NCBI RefSeq assembly: GCF_025311495.1
Contig: NZ_CP104398.1
Span: 1,922,001 to 1,986,000, forward strand
DNA from: Limosilactobacillus oris
GTDB lineage: Bacteria > Bacillota > Bacilli > Lactobacillales > Lactobacillaceae
DNA length: 64,000 nt
Reading direction: 5' to 3'
Shown: positions 10,094 to 18,766 of the stretch, in pieces
How positions within the stretch are numbered: the first letter of the stretch is position 1
Layout: each line of letters opens with the position of its first letter
The notes under the pieces: model-generated
Databases searched by the model: none
Seen by the model: only the letters and a program-made list of their open reading frames with translations
What the model was told of the DNA's origin: nothing
Made by a program: the position numbers and the translations under genes

Positions 10094-10591
10094 ATGAGTT
10101 ATCAAAAAATTTTGGTGGGTATTGATGGTTCCAAGCAGTCTGACATGGCCTTTGCAAAGGCTCTCGAGGTGGCTAAGCAAAATGATGCCAAACTCTATTT
10201 GCTGAGTGTGATCAATGGTGAACGAATTCCTTCTGGTGGTCCGAACGGCTATGGCTTTGTTGACCGAAGCATCTACAAGCCAGCAATTGAAACGATGAAG
10301 CGAAAGCTGGCAGAGTACGAAAAAAAGGCCCAAGCAGCAGGTATTACGGACGTGGTGACAGAGGTTGAAGTAGGCAATGCCAAGCTGGAGTTGGCTGAAA
10401 ACTACCCCAAGCAAAATGGAATCGACCTCATCCTGATTGGTGCGACCGGGTTAAACGTGGTTGGACGGTTGATTGTGGGTTCGACCGCTGCGTACACGAT
10501 TCGGGAAGCACCGTGTGATGTTACGGTTGTGAAGACGGATCTTGATAATCATAAAATTGACGTCAAAAAGAACAGTTATCCAGAAATTTAA
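10094..10591 (+). CDS. Universal stress protein (UspA family)
   Basis: The 165-residue cytoplasmic protein has a single Usp domain. It begins YQKILVGIDGSKQSDMAFAKALEVAK and ends LILIGATGLNVVGRLIVGSTAAYTIREAPCDVTVVK. The G-x2-G-x9-GS(S/T) ATP-binding pattern is recognisable in GATGLN...VGSTA. It probably helps survival under stress; the partner is unknown. GGAGGCGG precedes the ATG. Confidence 0.92.
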   Translation: MSYQKILVGIDGSKQSDMAFAKALEVAKQNDAKLYLLSVINGERIPSGGPNGYGFVDRSIYKPAIETMKRKLAEYEKKAQAAGITDVVTEVEVGNAKLELAENYPKQNGIDLILIGATGLNVVGRLIVGSTAAYTIREAPCDVTVVKTDLDNHKIDVKKNSYPEI

Positions 10592-10596
10592 TTAGT

Positions 10597-10648
10597 GAAC
10601 TTTGCCGGCTCCGGAGCATGATTTGGGGTTGGCAAAGTTCTTTTTTAA
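10597..10648 (+). terminator. usp terminator
   Basis: GAACTTTGCC and GGCAAAGTTC form a perfect 10-bp stem followed by TTTTTT. Confidence 0.85.
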
Positions 10649-10749
10649 ATCTGGTTCGTTAACGGTATCATTATCTTAAAATGCTGGTATAATGCAAATG
10701 TTAACTTTATTTAGGTAAAGCGGAAATTTTGTATCTAGGGAGTTAGAAA

Positions 10750-12141
10750 ATGCAGTTGAAGTTAAGAAACTATATTATTGCTGTTATTGCGATCCTAGTG
10801 GTTTTACTGGGAGTAATGAGTTGGCATCAGCATAACCACTTTAACCGGAACACGACTGTCAATGGGGTGGCAGTCGGCGGAATGACGGTTGACCAGGCCT
10901 ACCATAAGGTCAAGGAGAGTAGCCGTGCTAACCAGGTTTATATCAATGGACGGTTAGTCTACAAAGGGAAGGCAAGTGCGTCAGGAATTAGCAGCGCGGA
11001 TAAAAGCAAGTTTGTTGCCGCGCAAAAGAAGCAACGGACCTTTTTCCCGTCTGGCAAAAAGCAAAACGTTAATGTGATGCCGAGCCAGTTAGATGATGAA
11101 CAGACGGCTCTGATGCGGCGGGCAGTCTACGCTGAAACCCAGAAGATGAACCAGGGCCGCCGGGCACCTGTTGACGCATACGCGGAACTGAAAAATGGTA
11201 AGGTTTCAACGGTTGCCGCGAAGAAGGGAAACCAGTATGACGTCCAGGACCTTATTAGGCAGTTTAATAGTCAGCGGGCGAACGGGACGATTCGGTTAAC
11301 AACTCACTATACCCAACCGTTGGCGGCTGATAGCAAGACTGTTCAAGCTGAAAAAGCGAAGTTACAAACCTTGAGCAAGCGGAAGGTAACTTACACGGTT
11401 GAAAAGGAAAACTATAAGTTCACCGCTGCCGATGTAATTACCCGGGCGACCTACCAACACGGCAAGTACAACTTTGATACGAGTGCGGTCAACGGGCGGA
11501 TTACTAAAATCAATGAAAAACAGGCTACGCTTGGCAAGGCGTTTAAGTTTAGGACCCACGCTGGAAAGGAAATTACTACCAGTGACAAGGGCTCCTATGG
11601 TTGGAAAATTAGCGAGCAGCTAGCCGGCCAGTCCCTGGCGCACGCGATGGCAGATAACAAAAAGAATGTTAACGCCAAAAGTGATATCTACGGGATTGGC
11701 TACAACCGCCGCGGAACTGGCTACGGGGTTACTAGTAACAATGGAATTGGTAATACCTACGTAGAACTTTCACTAGCGGACCAGCATGTTTGGTTCTACA
11801 AGGACGGCAAGTGTGTATTTGATGCCGACGTGGTTACTGGAAGTAATACACCGGGCAACCGGACGCCAAGGGGGGTTTGGTACATTATGTACCAGCAATC
11901 GCCGGCAACGTTACGGGGCTTAAACGATGATGGTTCGCAATACAGTAGTCCGGTTCAATACTGGTCACCATTTACCGACAGTGGCTGTGGCTTTCACGAT
12001 GCTAGCTGGCGGAATAACTGGTCAAAGACCCAATATCTGACAACGACCGGTGGCTCTCATGGTTGTGCTAATATGCACCCAAGCGACGCCGGGACTGCTT
12101 ATCACGATATGGAAATCAACGAACCGGTAGTAATTTATTAA
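10750..12141 (+). CDS. L,D-transpeptidase (YkuD) with peptidoglycan-binding domain
   Basis: This membrane-anchored cell-wall enzyme forms 3-3 cross-links in peptidoglycan. The 463-residue protein starts with a basic N terminus and one membrane helix (YIIAVIAILVVLLGVMSW). A long extracellular region of the PGBD_4 type follows (about residues 35-300). The YkuD catalytic domain ends with GGSHGCANM, in which Cys439 is the expected nucleophile. The layout matches the Enterococcus faecium Ldt type. AGGGAG lies before the ATG, and a long hairpin terminator follows. Confidence 0.92.
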   Translation: MQLKLRNYIIAVIAILVVLLGVMSWHQHNHFNRNTTVNGVAVGGMTVDQAYHKVKESSRANQVYINGRLVYKGKASASGISSADKSKFVAAQKKQRTFFPSGKKQNVNVMPSQLDDEQTALMRRAVYAETQKMNQGRRAPVDAYAELKNGKVSTVAAKKGNQYDVQDLIRQFNSQRANGTIRLTTHYTQPLAADSKTVQAEKAKLQTLSKRKVTYTVEKENYKFTAADVITRATYQHGKYNFDTSAVNGRITKINEKQATLGKAFKFRTHAGKEITTSDKGSYGWKISEQLAGQSLAHAMADNKKNVNAKSDIYGIGYNRRGTGYGVTSNNGIGNTYVELSLADQHVWFYKDGKCVFDADVVTGSNTPGNRTPRGVWYIMYQQSPATLRGLNDDGSQYSSPVQYWSPFTDSGCGFHDASWRNNWSKTQYLTTTGGSHGCANMHPSDAGTAYHDMEINEPVVIY

Positions 12142-12145
12142 TAAC

Positions 12146-12197
12146 GAAAGAGGCGGGACGACGAACCAGTTAAGCTAGGTCTGTCCCTCCTCTTTTT
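12146..12197 (+). terminator. Terminator after the L,D-transpeptidase
   Basis: AAAGAGGCGGGAC pairs with GTCCCTCCTCTTT (one mismatch) across a 26-base loop and is followed by T residues. Confidence 0.75.
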
Positions 12198-12280
12198 ATT
12201 TTTCTAACTTAATTTTACAAACGGCGTTTAAAAAAACATTTTGGGGCTTCTTACCGTATTTATTATATAGAGGTGAGAAG

Positions 12281-13411
12281 ATGAATAAACAATTATTAAC
12301 AGTAATTATTGCAGGAATGCTGTCCTTTACCAATGGCGCACCGGTATTAGCAGCGGGAATAAACGCTAACTCGGCCTACCAGGATGCCGAATCAGTAATT
12401 ATCAACCAACAACAGCTTGATGAGGGGCAAATTCGCCAACAAGGCGAAGAATATACCAGTGCTTTTCTAACGGCCTTCGCGCAGCTAAGCCGGGATTATG
12501 AGCAGTCATTCCGGCAAGGAGTTGCTGACGGCCTCAGGGGGATTATAGACGGGCGGACACGGACTAAAGTTGGTCAGGCTGGCTACCAGCGGGGGTATCA
12601 ACGTGGACAACAGCTTCGTCCTCAGCCGGTCCCGGCTTCGCCAAGTTCGCCGTCAGCTGCACCAACGGATAACACAACGCCACCAGTGGACCAGCCAGCA
12701 CAACCAGACCAGTCCCCGGCCGCGGCGGGTCCTGACCAACAGGAATACGAAGTGCAAAGTCCTTCGCCGGATCAGGCTAAGTTTATCTCACGAATCGCCA
12801 AGAGTGCCCAGAAGGTGGGGATGGAATATGATCTCTACCCGTCGGTAATCATCGCCCAGGCCGCTCTGGAGAGCAACTGGGGAAGCAGCGGCTTGGCTCA
12901 AAAGCCCTACCATAACCTCTTTGGGGTCAAGGGTTCTTTTAATGGGAAATCAGTTGTTCAGCCAACAACGGAGTATACCCGTGATGGAGAGGAAAAAAAG
13001 ATCAATGACCATTTTCGCTGGTATGAAAATGATTACCAGTCGTTATGCGATTATGCTGAAACTTTGGCGGACCCGTTATATGCTGGCGTTCACCGGGGCC
13101 AAGCCGGTAGTTACCGGGCAGCAACGCACTCCTTATTAGGCAGGTATGCAACAGACCCGCAGTATGATCGAAAACTAAATAAAATCATTGCTAGCTACCA
13201 GTTAACTAAATATGATGACCCCGTCTCAGCAGGGAAAAACAATCATGATAATCGGGAACTGCCGAAGCAAGAATCGGTGGCAGCGGTACGGGACCCGCAA
13301 AGTCACGTTTCACGAAAGAAAACCCATCATTTAACCTGGTTGTCGATTGTTGGCGGCGCTAGTTCCGCGGGTGCATTAGGATTACTCCGGCGGTTTTTCG
13401 TTAAATCGTAA
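12281..13411 (+). CDS. Secreted glucosaminidase with C-terminal membrane anchor
   Basis: The 376-residue protein has a signal peptide (MNKQLLTVIIAGMLSFTNGAPVLAAG) and then a Q-rich and P/S-rich region to about residue 155. A glucosaminidase domain (Acm/LytG-like) follows from FISRIAKSAQKVGMEYDLYPSVIIAQAALESNW, with Glu197 as the expected catalytic acid and YHNLFGVKG as a family motif. The C terminus has a hydrophobic segment (TWLSIVGGASSAGALGLL) and a basic tail, which looks like a membrane anchor with no LPxTG. It should cut between GlcNAc and MurNAc. Its location after an L,D-transpeptidase suggests wall remodelling. Confidence 0.88.
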   Translation: MNKQLLTVIIAGMLSFTNGAPVLAAGINANSAYQDAESVIINQQQLDEGQIRQQGEEYTSAFLTAFAQLSRDYEQSFRQGVADGLRGIIDGRTRTKVGQAGYQRGYQRGQQLRPQPVPASPSSPSAAPTDNTTPPVDQPAQPDQSPAAAGPDQQEYEVQSPSPDQAKFISRIAKSAQKVGMEYDLYPSVIIAQAALESNWGSSGLAQKPYHNLFGVKGSFNGKSVVQPTTEYTRDGEEKKINDHFRWYENDYQSLCDYAETLADPLYAGVHRGQAGSYRAATHSLLGRYATDPQYDRKLNKIIASYQLTKYDDPVSAGKNNHDNRELPKQESVAAVRDPQSHVSRKKTHHLTWLSIVGGASSAGALGLLRRFFVKS

Positions 13412-13493
13412 AGGTGGTGTAATTCCCTGCCGCAATTATGGGATGTTCAGGTGCAATCGCTGATTGGTTAACTGTCGGTACTAACTCCCTGAA

Positions 13494-13513
13494 TGCCAAA
13501 ATAAAAACGACCA
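13494..13513. terminator. Left arm of a terminator split by the IS
   Basis: TGCCAAAATAAAAACGACCA is the exact reverse complement of 15211-15230 on the other side of the IS. Together they formed a 20-bp bidirectional terminator between the glucosaminidase and the convergent kinase gene. The 80 bases between the glucosaminidase stop and this arm hold nothing recognisable. Confidence 0.85.
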
Positions 13514-13539
13514 ACATCAGCTTTAGTGCTGGTTATAAT

Positions 13540-13590
13540 GCCCTCTAAGTATACAGATGAAATAGAAAATTCATCTTATACTTGGAGGGC
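13540..13590 (+). promoter_or_regulatory. Hairpin that can mask the transposase ribosome site
   Basis: Bases 13540-13561 pair with 13570-13590 (about 21 bp, one G-U pair and one bulge). The right arm contains GGAGGG, the Shine-Dalgarno of orfA. RNA entering from outside the IS would fold and hide the site. RNA started inside the element would lack the left arm. Confidence 0.7.
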
Positions 13591-13598
13591 ATTTTTCT

Positions 13599-14312
13599 AT
13601 GTCTAGGAAATCAAAATATAACGCGGAAGAGAAACTATTAATATTACATGAATTAGATCATTCAAGTATTAAAGAAGTTACATGGAAGTATGCAGTTGGC
13701 AAGAGCACTGTTTTGTCTTGGCGACTTCTTTATAAATACCAAGGTATTGACGGACTGCGATCTGATCACCACAATCATAGTTACTCAAGAGAATTTAAGT
13801 TGGCTTTAATTCAGCAGTACCAGGAATCAACCGATTCCCTTCGAGTATTCGCAGTTAAACATGGATTAAAATCAGATAAACAGTTATCAGACTGGATTAT
13901 CCAGTATAATGAATCAAAACTGAAGGCTTATACGCCAAGAAAGCGAGATTCAATTATGCCAGGACGCAAAACTACTTTTGAAGAACGATTATTGATCATT
14001 GAGGACTTAATCAAGCACGACGTTAATTACAATTGGGCCGTCAATAAATATCATGTGAGTTACCAACAGGTTTATGGATGGTATCAGAAATATCGTAAGA
14101 GTGGTAATGACCCGCAATCACTTCGTGATCGGCGGGGTAAAGCTAAGCCTAAAGCAGAGTGGACAGAACTAGATAAATTAAGAGCGGAGAACCGGCTATT
14201 GAAGGCTGAAATGAAACGGAATGAGATGGAGGTCGCCTTCGCAAAAAAATTAATGGAAATTCGCAGTCGGGAGGCGAAAAGTTCTTCAAACAACAAGTCA
14301 TCAAAGAACTAA
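13599..14312 (+). CDS. IS3-family OrfA
   Basis: The 237-residue protein has two helix-turn-helix units in tandem (about residues 1-55 and 120-170, the second with WAVNKYHVSYQQVYGWYQKY). A leucine-zipper-like helix (ELDKLRAENRLLKAEMKRNEMEVAFAKKL) comes next. This is the IS150-group arrangement, in which OrfA binds the ends and forms multimers. The slippery run A-AAA-AAA (14243-14249) near its end allows a -1 shift into orfB. The last 20 or so residues are specific to the unshifted product. Confidence 0.92.
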   Translation: MSRKSKYNAEEKLLILHELDHSSIKEVTWKYAVGKSTVLSWRLLYKYQGIDGLRSDHHNHSYSREFKLALIQQYQESTDSLRVFAVKHGLKSDKQLSDWIIQYNESKLKAYTPRKRDSIMPGRKTTFEERLLIIEDLIKHDVNYNWAVNKYHVSYQQVYGWYQKYRKSGNDPQSLRDRRGKAKPKAEWTELDKLRAENRLLKAEMKRNEMEVAFAKKLMEIRSREAKSSSNNKSSKN

Positions 14313-15160
14313 ATGAAGAGTACGGGTGGCCAATCAGCACTTTAAGCGAGATCGCGGGTATTACTAGAGATGCTTACTACAAGTGGACTCATCGAAAGCC
14401 AAATGCCCATGATAATGAACAAGCAGCATTACTTAAGGCCATTTTGGAATTAGAAGATAAGCATAAGTGGACCTTGGGGTATTTAGGTATGACGACACAA
14501 CTAGCTTTTGAAAATAAATTGAATTTCAAGGTCGGCTTAAAGCGAGTTACTAACTGTATGAGAAATCACGGGATCAAGGCAAATGTCCGTAAGAAGAAAC
14601 ATAATCGGATTAAACGTCACGAAGAATATATCAATGACAACTTACTCAATGAGCAATTTGATCGTCAGAGTAAGAATGAGGTTTGGGTAACTGACACGAC
14701 CGAAGTCCTATATGGTAGTGAGCAGGTAAGGAAGGCGCGCGTACATGTAGTAATGGATCTATATGGTCGCTATGTTTTGAGCTACAACATTTCAGCTACT
14801 GAAACGGCCGCATCAGCGATCGAATCCTTTAAGCGCGCCTTCAAAGTAGAACCAGACGCCCATCCGCTGATCCATACGGATCGCGGATCAGCATACTGTT
14901 CAATGGTTTTTAATGACTATTTGGCTAGCCAGAATTGCATTCACAGTATGTCACATCCGGGCCATCCTTGGGAAAACTCGCCAATGGAGCGTTGGTGGAA
15001 TGACTTTAAGCTCATCTGGTTAGCTAAACGCTCTCGACCTAAAACATTGGAAGAATTAGAGCAATCTGTAAAGGACGCCATTAAATATTTCAACACTCAA
15101 CGAGCCTACGCAACCAAAAACGGCTTGACCGCGGAAAAATTCCGCGCTCAAGCCGCATAA
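14225..15160 (+). CDS. IS3-family OrfB transposase (made by -1 frameshift)
   Basis: The frame opens at 14225 and is entered from orfA at the A7 run, giving an OrfAB fusion of about 520 residues. An internal ATG at 14444 exists, but it would miss the helical start of OrfB (FFKQQVIKELNEEYGWPISTLSEIAGITRDAYYKW). The DDE catalytic core is visible. The first Asp is in VWVTDTTEV, the second in LIHTDRGSAY and the Glu in SPMERWWNDFKL, with the expected K/R farther on. All three acidic residues are present, so the transposase looks active. Confidence 0.92.
   Translation, partial: DGGRLRKKINGNSQSGGEKFFKQQVIKELNEEYGWPISTLSEIAGITRDAYYKWTHRKPNAHDNEQAALLKAILELEDKHKWTLGYLGMTTQLAFENKLNFKVGLKRVTNCMRNHGIKANVRKKKHNRIKRHEEYINDNLLNEQFDRQSKNEVWVTDTTEVLYGSEQVRKARVHVVMDLYGRYVLSYNISATETAASAIESFKRAFKVEPDAHPLIHTDRGSAYCSMVFNDYLASQNCIHSMSHPGHPWENSPMERWWNDFKLIWLAKRSRPKTLEELEQSVKDAIKYFNTQRAYATKNGLTAEKFRAQAA
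15121..15155. repeat. Near-perfect palindrome at the end of orfB
   Basis: CGGCTTGACCGCGGAA pairs with TTCCGCGCTCAAGCCG (15 of 16) around a 3-base loop. It lies inside the last codons of orfB, 40 bases from the right end of the IS, and may serve as the transposase terminator or block antisense reading from outside. Confidence 0.6.
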
Positions 15161-15210
15161 ATAATTTTTCTATTTGAACTGTATACTTGACAGGCAATAG
15201 TGCCGCTGGG

Positions 15211-15230
15211 TGGTCGTTTTTATTTTGGCA
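15211..15230. terminator. Right arm of the terminator split by the IS
   Basis: TGGTCGTTTTTATTTTGGCA is the reverse complement of 13494-13513. Without the IS the two arms would form one bidirectional terminator. Confidence 0.85.
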
Positions 15231-15254
15231 CTCTTTGGTTTTGCCTGTTAACGA

Positions 15255-15887
15255 TTAACGAATGGTCTTTAACCGTTCATCAATCATTGCTAAAACGGTC
15301 TGAACGTTTTCTGGCTTTTCCAAATCATAAGTTTCCAGGTCAATTTTCATTTTAGGACTAGCATCGTAGTCTTGGTACCATTGCTTGTAGGCACTCCACA
15401 TCTTGTAGTAGTAATCCTTTAGTTCTGGATTGTGGTCAATCTGCTCGTAGTCCCGTCCCCGCTTCTTAATCCGGTAAAGAATGGTTTCAAAGTCAGTTTC
15501 AGAATAAACCATCAGGTCAGGTGCCTTCTTCGGCAACTGTTGCAGGTCCTTCATCATATTGTCGAGAAGAGTTAGGTACACTTCCAGCTCAGTGTCGGAG
15601 ATGTTTCCCTCAGCGTTATTCTCCCTGGTAAACAGGGCGTCCTCATAGATTGACCGGTCTAAAACGTTATTATCGTCGGCCAAAGCCTGTTTGATCATCG
15701 AAAACCGCTTATTTAAAAAGTAGATCTGGAGTAAAAAGCCATATTGCTTTTGGTCTTGGTAGTACAGTGGCAACACGGGATTGTCGCCAACTGGTTCAAA
15801 AAAAGCTTTAGTATGGAGGTGTTCAGCAATCTTTCCCGTTAATGTCGTCTTGCCAACACCAATCATTCCTGCTGTAATAATCACCAT
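15255..15887 (-). CDS. Deoxynucleoside kinase (dGK/dAK family)
   Basis: The 210-residue enzyme phosphorylates deoxynucleosides for salvage. The P-loop GMIGVGKTTL is at residues 7-16, the EPVGDNPVLPLYYQD substrate segment follows, DRSIYEDALF (the DRS motif) is near residue 78, and the lid RIKKRGRDYEQ is near residue 139. Lactobacilli, which often depend on salvage, carry such kinases, commonly as a dAK/dGK pair; only one copy is present here. The gene runs towards the glucosaminidase, with the split terminator between them. Confidence 0.93.
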   Translation of the reverse strand: MVIITAGMIGVGKTTLTGKIAEHLHTKAFFEPVGDNPVLPLYYQDQKQYGFLLQIYFLNKRFSMIKQALADDNNVLDRSIYEDALFTRENNAEGNISDTELEVYLTLLDNMMKDLQQLPKKAPDLMVYSETDFETILYRIKKRGRDYEQIDHNPELKDYYYKMWSAYKQWYQDYDASPKMKIDLETYDLEKPENVQTVLAMIDERLKTIR

Positions 15888-16064
15888 AGTGGCCCCTCTT
15901 TAATTTTTTTAGCACAAGAACCATGTTACTACAAAATATGGGGGATTCCTATTAAAAATTCAACTAGATTTAGTGGAAGCCGTTATTGGACGGCAAAAAG
16001 TTTGAAAAAAGCCGCTAAAACCGGGAAAATAAAGGGAAAGAACTTTAGAGGAAGTAATGACGAA

Positions 16065-16670
16065 ATGGAGAAAGCAAAGTTGAACGAGCTCCGGGCCCAG
16101 TTGACGATTGCGCGGCAGCAGGGGACGTTAATTGAAGTTCATAACATTCCACATGACGAGTACTTTAACGTGGGCTTTGTCGTGGCCATGGATCCCACCT
16201 TTTGTCTGATGATTAGTATTGACTGGGATGGAAAAATCAACGGGCTGATTGTAATTCGTATTAGTAGCATTGATAAAATCGAAAGCAACACGGATTACTT
16301 ACTGACGATTTCGGAAAAAACCAAGGTTGCCCACCGTCACGACTATTTTGACCTTTGGCACGTTCAGCAGTTTATTGATGACCATCCGGACTTTAGCCGG
16401 GGCGACCTGTTAAATAATGCCTTGAATGATTCTTATACCCACCGGCTACCCGTAGTGGTCGGTACAAGAAAATATAAGGGCGCTGATGATTTTACCGGCT
16501 TAATCGCTAGCCGGGATCGGATCAAGCTTGATTTGCATTACTTTAATGAACGAGATTTATCATCACTATGGTCATACGAGATTTTACTTGCCCAGATTGA
16601 TTACGTCCGGGTTCGGGGGACCCAGGCAGCTACGGGCCAGCAAATAATGCGGGACCTTTTTCAAAATTAA
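16065..16670 (+). CDS. Conserved hypothetical protein
   Basis: I do not recognise this 201-residue soluble protein. It has no signal peptide or membrane helix. Its first half (about residues 10-100) has alternating hydrophobic strands (GTLIEVHNIPHDEYFNVGFVVAMDPTFCLMISID, then KINGLIVIRISSIDKIE), suggesting a small beta-barrel. A second similar strand block (DDFTGLIASRDRIKLDLHYFNE and EILLAQIDYVRVRG) hints at a duplicated fold. The start at ATG 16065 is preferred over an upstream TTG because GAGGAAG lies 9 bases before it. It stands alone before rbsR. Confidence 0.7.
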   Translation: MEKAKLNELRAQLTIARQQGTLIEVHNIPHDEYFNVGFVVAMDPTFCLMISIDWDGKINGLIVIRISSIDKIESNTDYLLTISEKTKVAHRHDYFDLWHVQQFIDDHPDFSRGDLLNNALNDSYTHRLPVVVGTRKYKGADDFTGLIASRDRIKLDLHYFNERDLSSLWSYEILLAQIDYVRVRGTQAATGQQIMRDLFQN

Positions 16671-16731
16671 ATTGCAAGATAACCGAAATTAGCTTACCAT
16701 TCATATTAAAGCTAATGTAAAGAGGAATAAC

Positions 16732-17751
16732 ATGGGGAAAAAAGTAACAATTCGAGATATTGCGCGCCTGGCTGGGGTGTCGGTGACGACCGTTTCTCAA
16801 GTACTGAATGGCAAGGGAAACCGTTTTAGTAAGAGCACGCGGGAAAAGATCTTAAAGCTGCGGGACGAGTACCAATATGTGCCAGACTTCCACGCCCGCA
16901 GTTTGATTATGAGGGAAAACATCAATACAATCGGGGTGCTAGTACCGAACGTCAGCGAACCTTTCTTTGGAACTTTTGTCGAAGGGGTTCAGCAGGTGGC
17001 CCGCCAGGAAAAACTGATTCCGTTGATTTTTAGCGCTAACCGGGATCCTAAACTCGAAAAGGCCTATCTGGAACAGATGGTGGAACGGTCAATTGACGGC
17101 CTGATTATCGCAAGTGCCCGGATGACGACCGAAATGATTAATCAGGCTCTGATTAACCGTGAAATCCCCTACATTTTGTTTGACCGGAATTACGATCAGG
17201 TGGGGACGCGGGTGCAAACCGATGATTACCATGGTGGTCAGTTGGCAGCACAGCACCTGGCTGAACTAGGCCACCGTAAGTTTCTCTACCTGGGTGTTAA
17301 CCACCTGACCGAAAACTTTAAGCAACGGTTGGCCGGCTTCAAGGATAGTCTGCTGGCTAGTCACCTGTCCTTTAATGAAAACCGGGACGTTTTACATACA
17401 GAGCTTAGCCGTCAGGGGGGCTACAAGGCTGCCCAAGCGGTCGCAGAGAGCGGGGCCACAGCGGTCTTTACAGCTAACGATGATATTGCCATGGGGCTCC
17501 TGCGCGGTCTGCGTGAATTGAAGGTGCGGGTGCCGGAGGATATTTCTGTGGTGGGCTATGATGATATTGCCCTGGACGAGTATGTGTATCCCCAGTTGAC
17601 AACCATCCACCAACCAATCTTTGACTTAGGAGTTGGCGCGGCGAAAATTTTACTTGACCGAATTGAGAACAAACACCAATCGGAGCAGGTTGAACATTTC
17701 CCAGTGCAGCTCATCCGTCGGGAGAGCACGGCGCCATATCATATGGTATAG
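16732..17751 (+). CDS. rbsR: LacI-family regulator, ribose operon repressor type
   Basis: The 339-residue regulator has the LacI helix-turn-helix at the N terminus (VTIRDIARLAGVSVTTVSQVLNGKG), a hinge near residue 50, and a periplasmic-binding-protein-like sugar domain to the end (DGLIIASARM, ILFDRNYD, VFTANDDIAMGLLRGLRE, VVGYDDIALDEYVYPQLTTI). The ribokinase gene starts 31 bases after it, so it probably senses ribose or a derivative and controls this pair; no ribose transporter is seen nearby. The specificity is inferred from position only. Confidence 0.85.
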   Translation: MGKKVTIRDIARLAGVSVTTVSQVLNGKGNRFSKSTREKILKLRDEYQYVPDFHARSLIMRENINTIGVLVPNVSEPFFGTFVEGVQQVARQEKLIPLIFSANRDPKLEKAYLEQMVERSIDGLIIASARMTTEMINQALINREIPYILFDRNYDQVGTRVQTDDYHGGQLAAQHLAELGHRKFLYLGVNHLTENFKQRLAGFKDSLLASHLSFNENRDVLHTELSRQGGYKAAQAVAESGATAVFTANDDIAMGLLRGLRELKVRVPEDISVVGYDDIALDEYVYPQLTTIHQPIFDLGVGAAKILLDRIENKHQSEQVEHFPVQLIRRESTAPYHMV

Positions 17752-17782
17752 TATTAGTACAGAACACGAGGAGGATTTCAAA

Positions 17783-18700
17783 ATGAATAAAGTGACAATT
17801 GTCGGTAGTTTAAATGTCGACACGACGTTGCGGATCAAGCGGATGCCCCTGCCTGGTGAAACCTTAGCAGCGGAAGGTAAGAGCAGCGCCGCAGGAGGCA
17901 AGGGAGCTAACCAAGCAGTTTCGGCGGCACGGTCCGGTGCACAAACGGCGTTTATTGGTGAAGTTGGTAAGGACAACAGTGGCCAGATGATGCTGGATGA
18001 AATGAAGGCCAACGGGATTGACGTTGCCGGAATTCGGGAAAACGACCAGGTTGGTACCGGGACCGCCTCGATTCTCCTGGATGAAAATGGTCAAAACAGT
18101 ATTTTGATTTATGGGGGCGCTAACCAGCAACTTAGCCCAACCGATGTGGAAGCAGCGAAGGATAAGATTACGGCAGCGGACTTTGTAGTAGCCCAGTTTG
18201 AAACGCCGCAAGCGGCAACTCTCCGGGCTTTCCAATTGGCAAAGGCCAATGGCGTTACTACCATTTTGAATCCGGCGCCGGCTCAAAAGATTGATCCAGA
18301 AGTATTGAAACTGACGGATCTGATTATTCCAAATGAAACGGAAAGCGCTGAGTTGACTGGTGTGATTATTACTGATGAAACTTCAATGCTGATTTCGGCA
18401 GCCAAGTTTGCACAAATGGGAGTTCGTAACCTGATCATTACCGTTGGGGCTAAGGGAGCGTTCTACTGCACTCAGGATGGTTATAGCTTTATTCCGGCCT
18501 TTAAGGTTAACGCGGTTGATACAACTGCCGCTGGTGATACCTTTATTGGGGCACTGTCGTCACAGCTCAAGCCGGATATGAGTAACATTGAAAAAGCCTT
18601 AGTTTATGCACAACGGGCTAGTTCACTGGCGGTTCAAAAGATGGGAGCATTGCCATCGATTCCGACTAGGGAACAAATCTTGGCGGCAAGCCAAAACTAA
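17783..18700 (+). CDS. rbsK: Ribokinase
   Basis: This PfkB-family kinase converts ribose to ribose 5-phosphate. The 305-residue protein shows the family's GGKGANQAVSAAR near residue 38, a central sugar-binding region (NPAPAQKIDPEVLKLTDLIIPNETE), and the catalytic signature VDTTAAGDTFIGAL near residue 247, with Asp as the base. The start at 17783 follows GAGGAGG. The frame stays open upstream into rbsR but without a ribosome site. Ribose 5-phosphate feeds the phosphoketolase pathway, which fits the 6-phosphogluconate dehydrogenase at the window's end. Confidence 0.93.
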   Translation: MNKVTIVGSLNVDTTLRIKRMPLPGETLAAEGKSSAAGGKGANQAVSAARSGAQTAFIGEVGKDNSGQMMLDEMKANGIDVAGIRENDQVGTGTASILLDENGQNSILIYGGANQQLSPTDVEAAKDKITAADFVVAQFETPQAATLRAFQLAKANGVTTILNPAPAQKIDPEVLKLTDLIIPNETESAELTGVIITDETSMLISAAKFAQMGVRNLIITVGAKGAFYCTQDGYSFIPAFKVNAVDTTAAGDTFIGALSSQLKPDMSNIEKALVYAQRASSLAVQKMGALPSIPTREQILAASQN

Positions 18701-18766
18701 ATCAGCAATGGGGGATGCGGCAGTTTCTGTCACGTCTCCTTAGTTTTAAAGTGAGGTTAATGATTA

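Larger units (their letters stand above)
13539..15196 (+). mobile_element. IS3-family insertion sequence (IS150-like), 1658 bp
   Basis: The element has imperfect terminal inverted repeats. The left end reads TGCCCTCTAAGTATACAG and the right end, reversed, reads TGCCTGTCAAGTATACAG. AAATAGAAAA is then shared after two or three variable bases. Inside are orfA and orfB in -1 register. The target duplication is unclear: flanks are ATAA on the left and ATAG on the right. It appears intact. It lies in the loop of an intergenic terminator and disrupts no gene. Confidence 0.92.

Noticed and set aside
13535-15200. Clear target-site duplication of the IS
   Set aside because: The flanks ATAA and ATAG match at only three of four positions, so no duplication is claimed.
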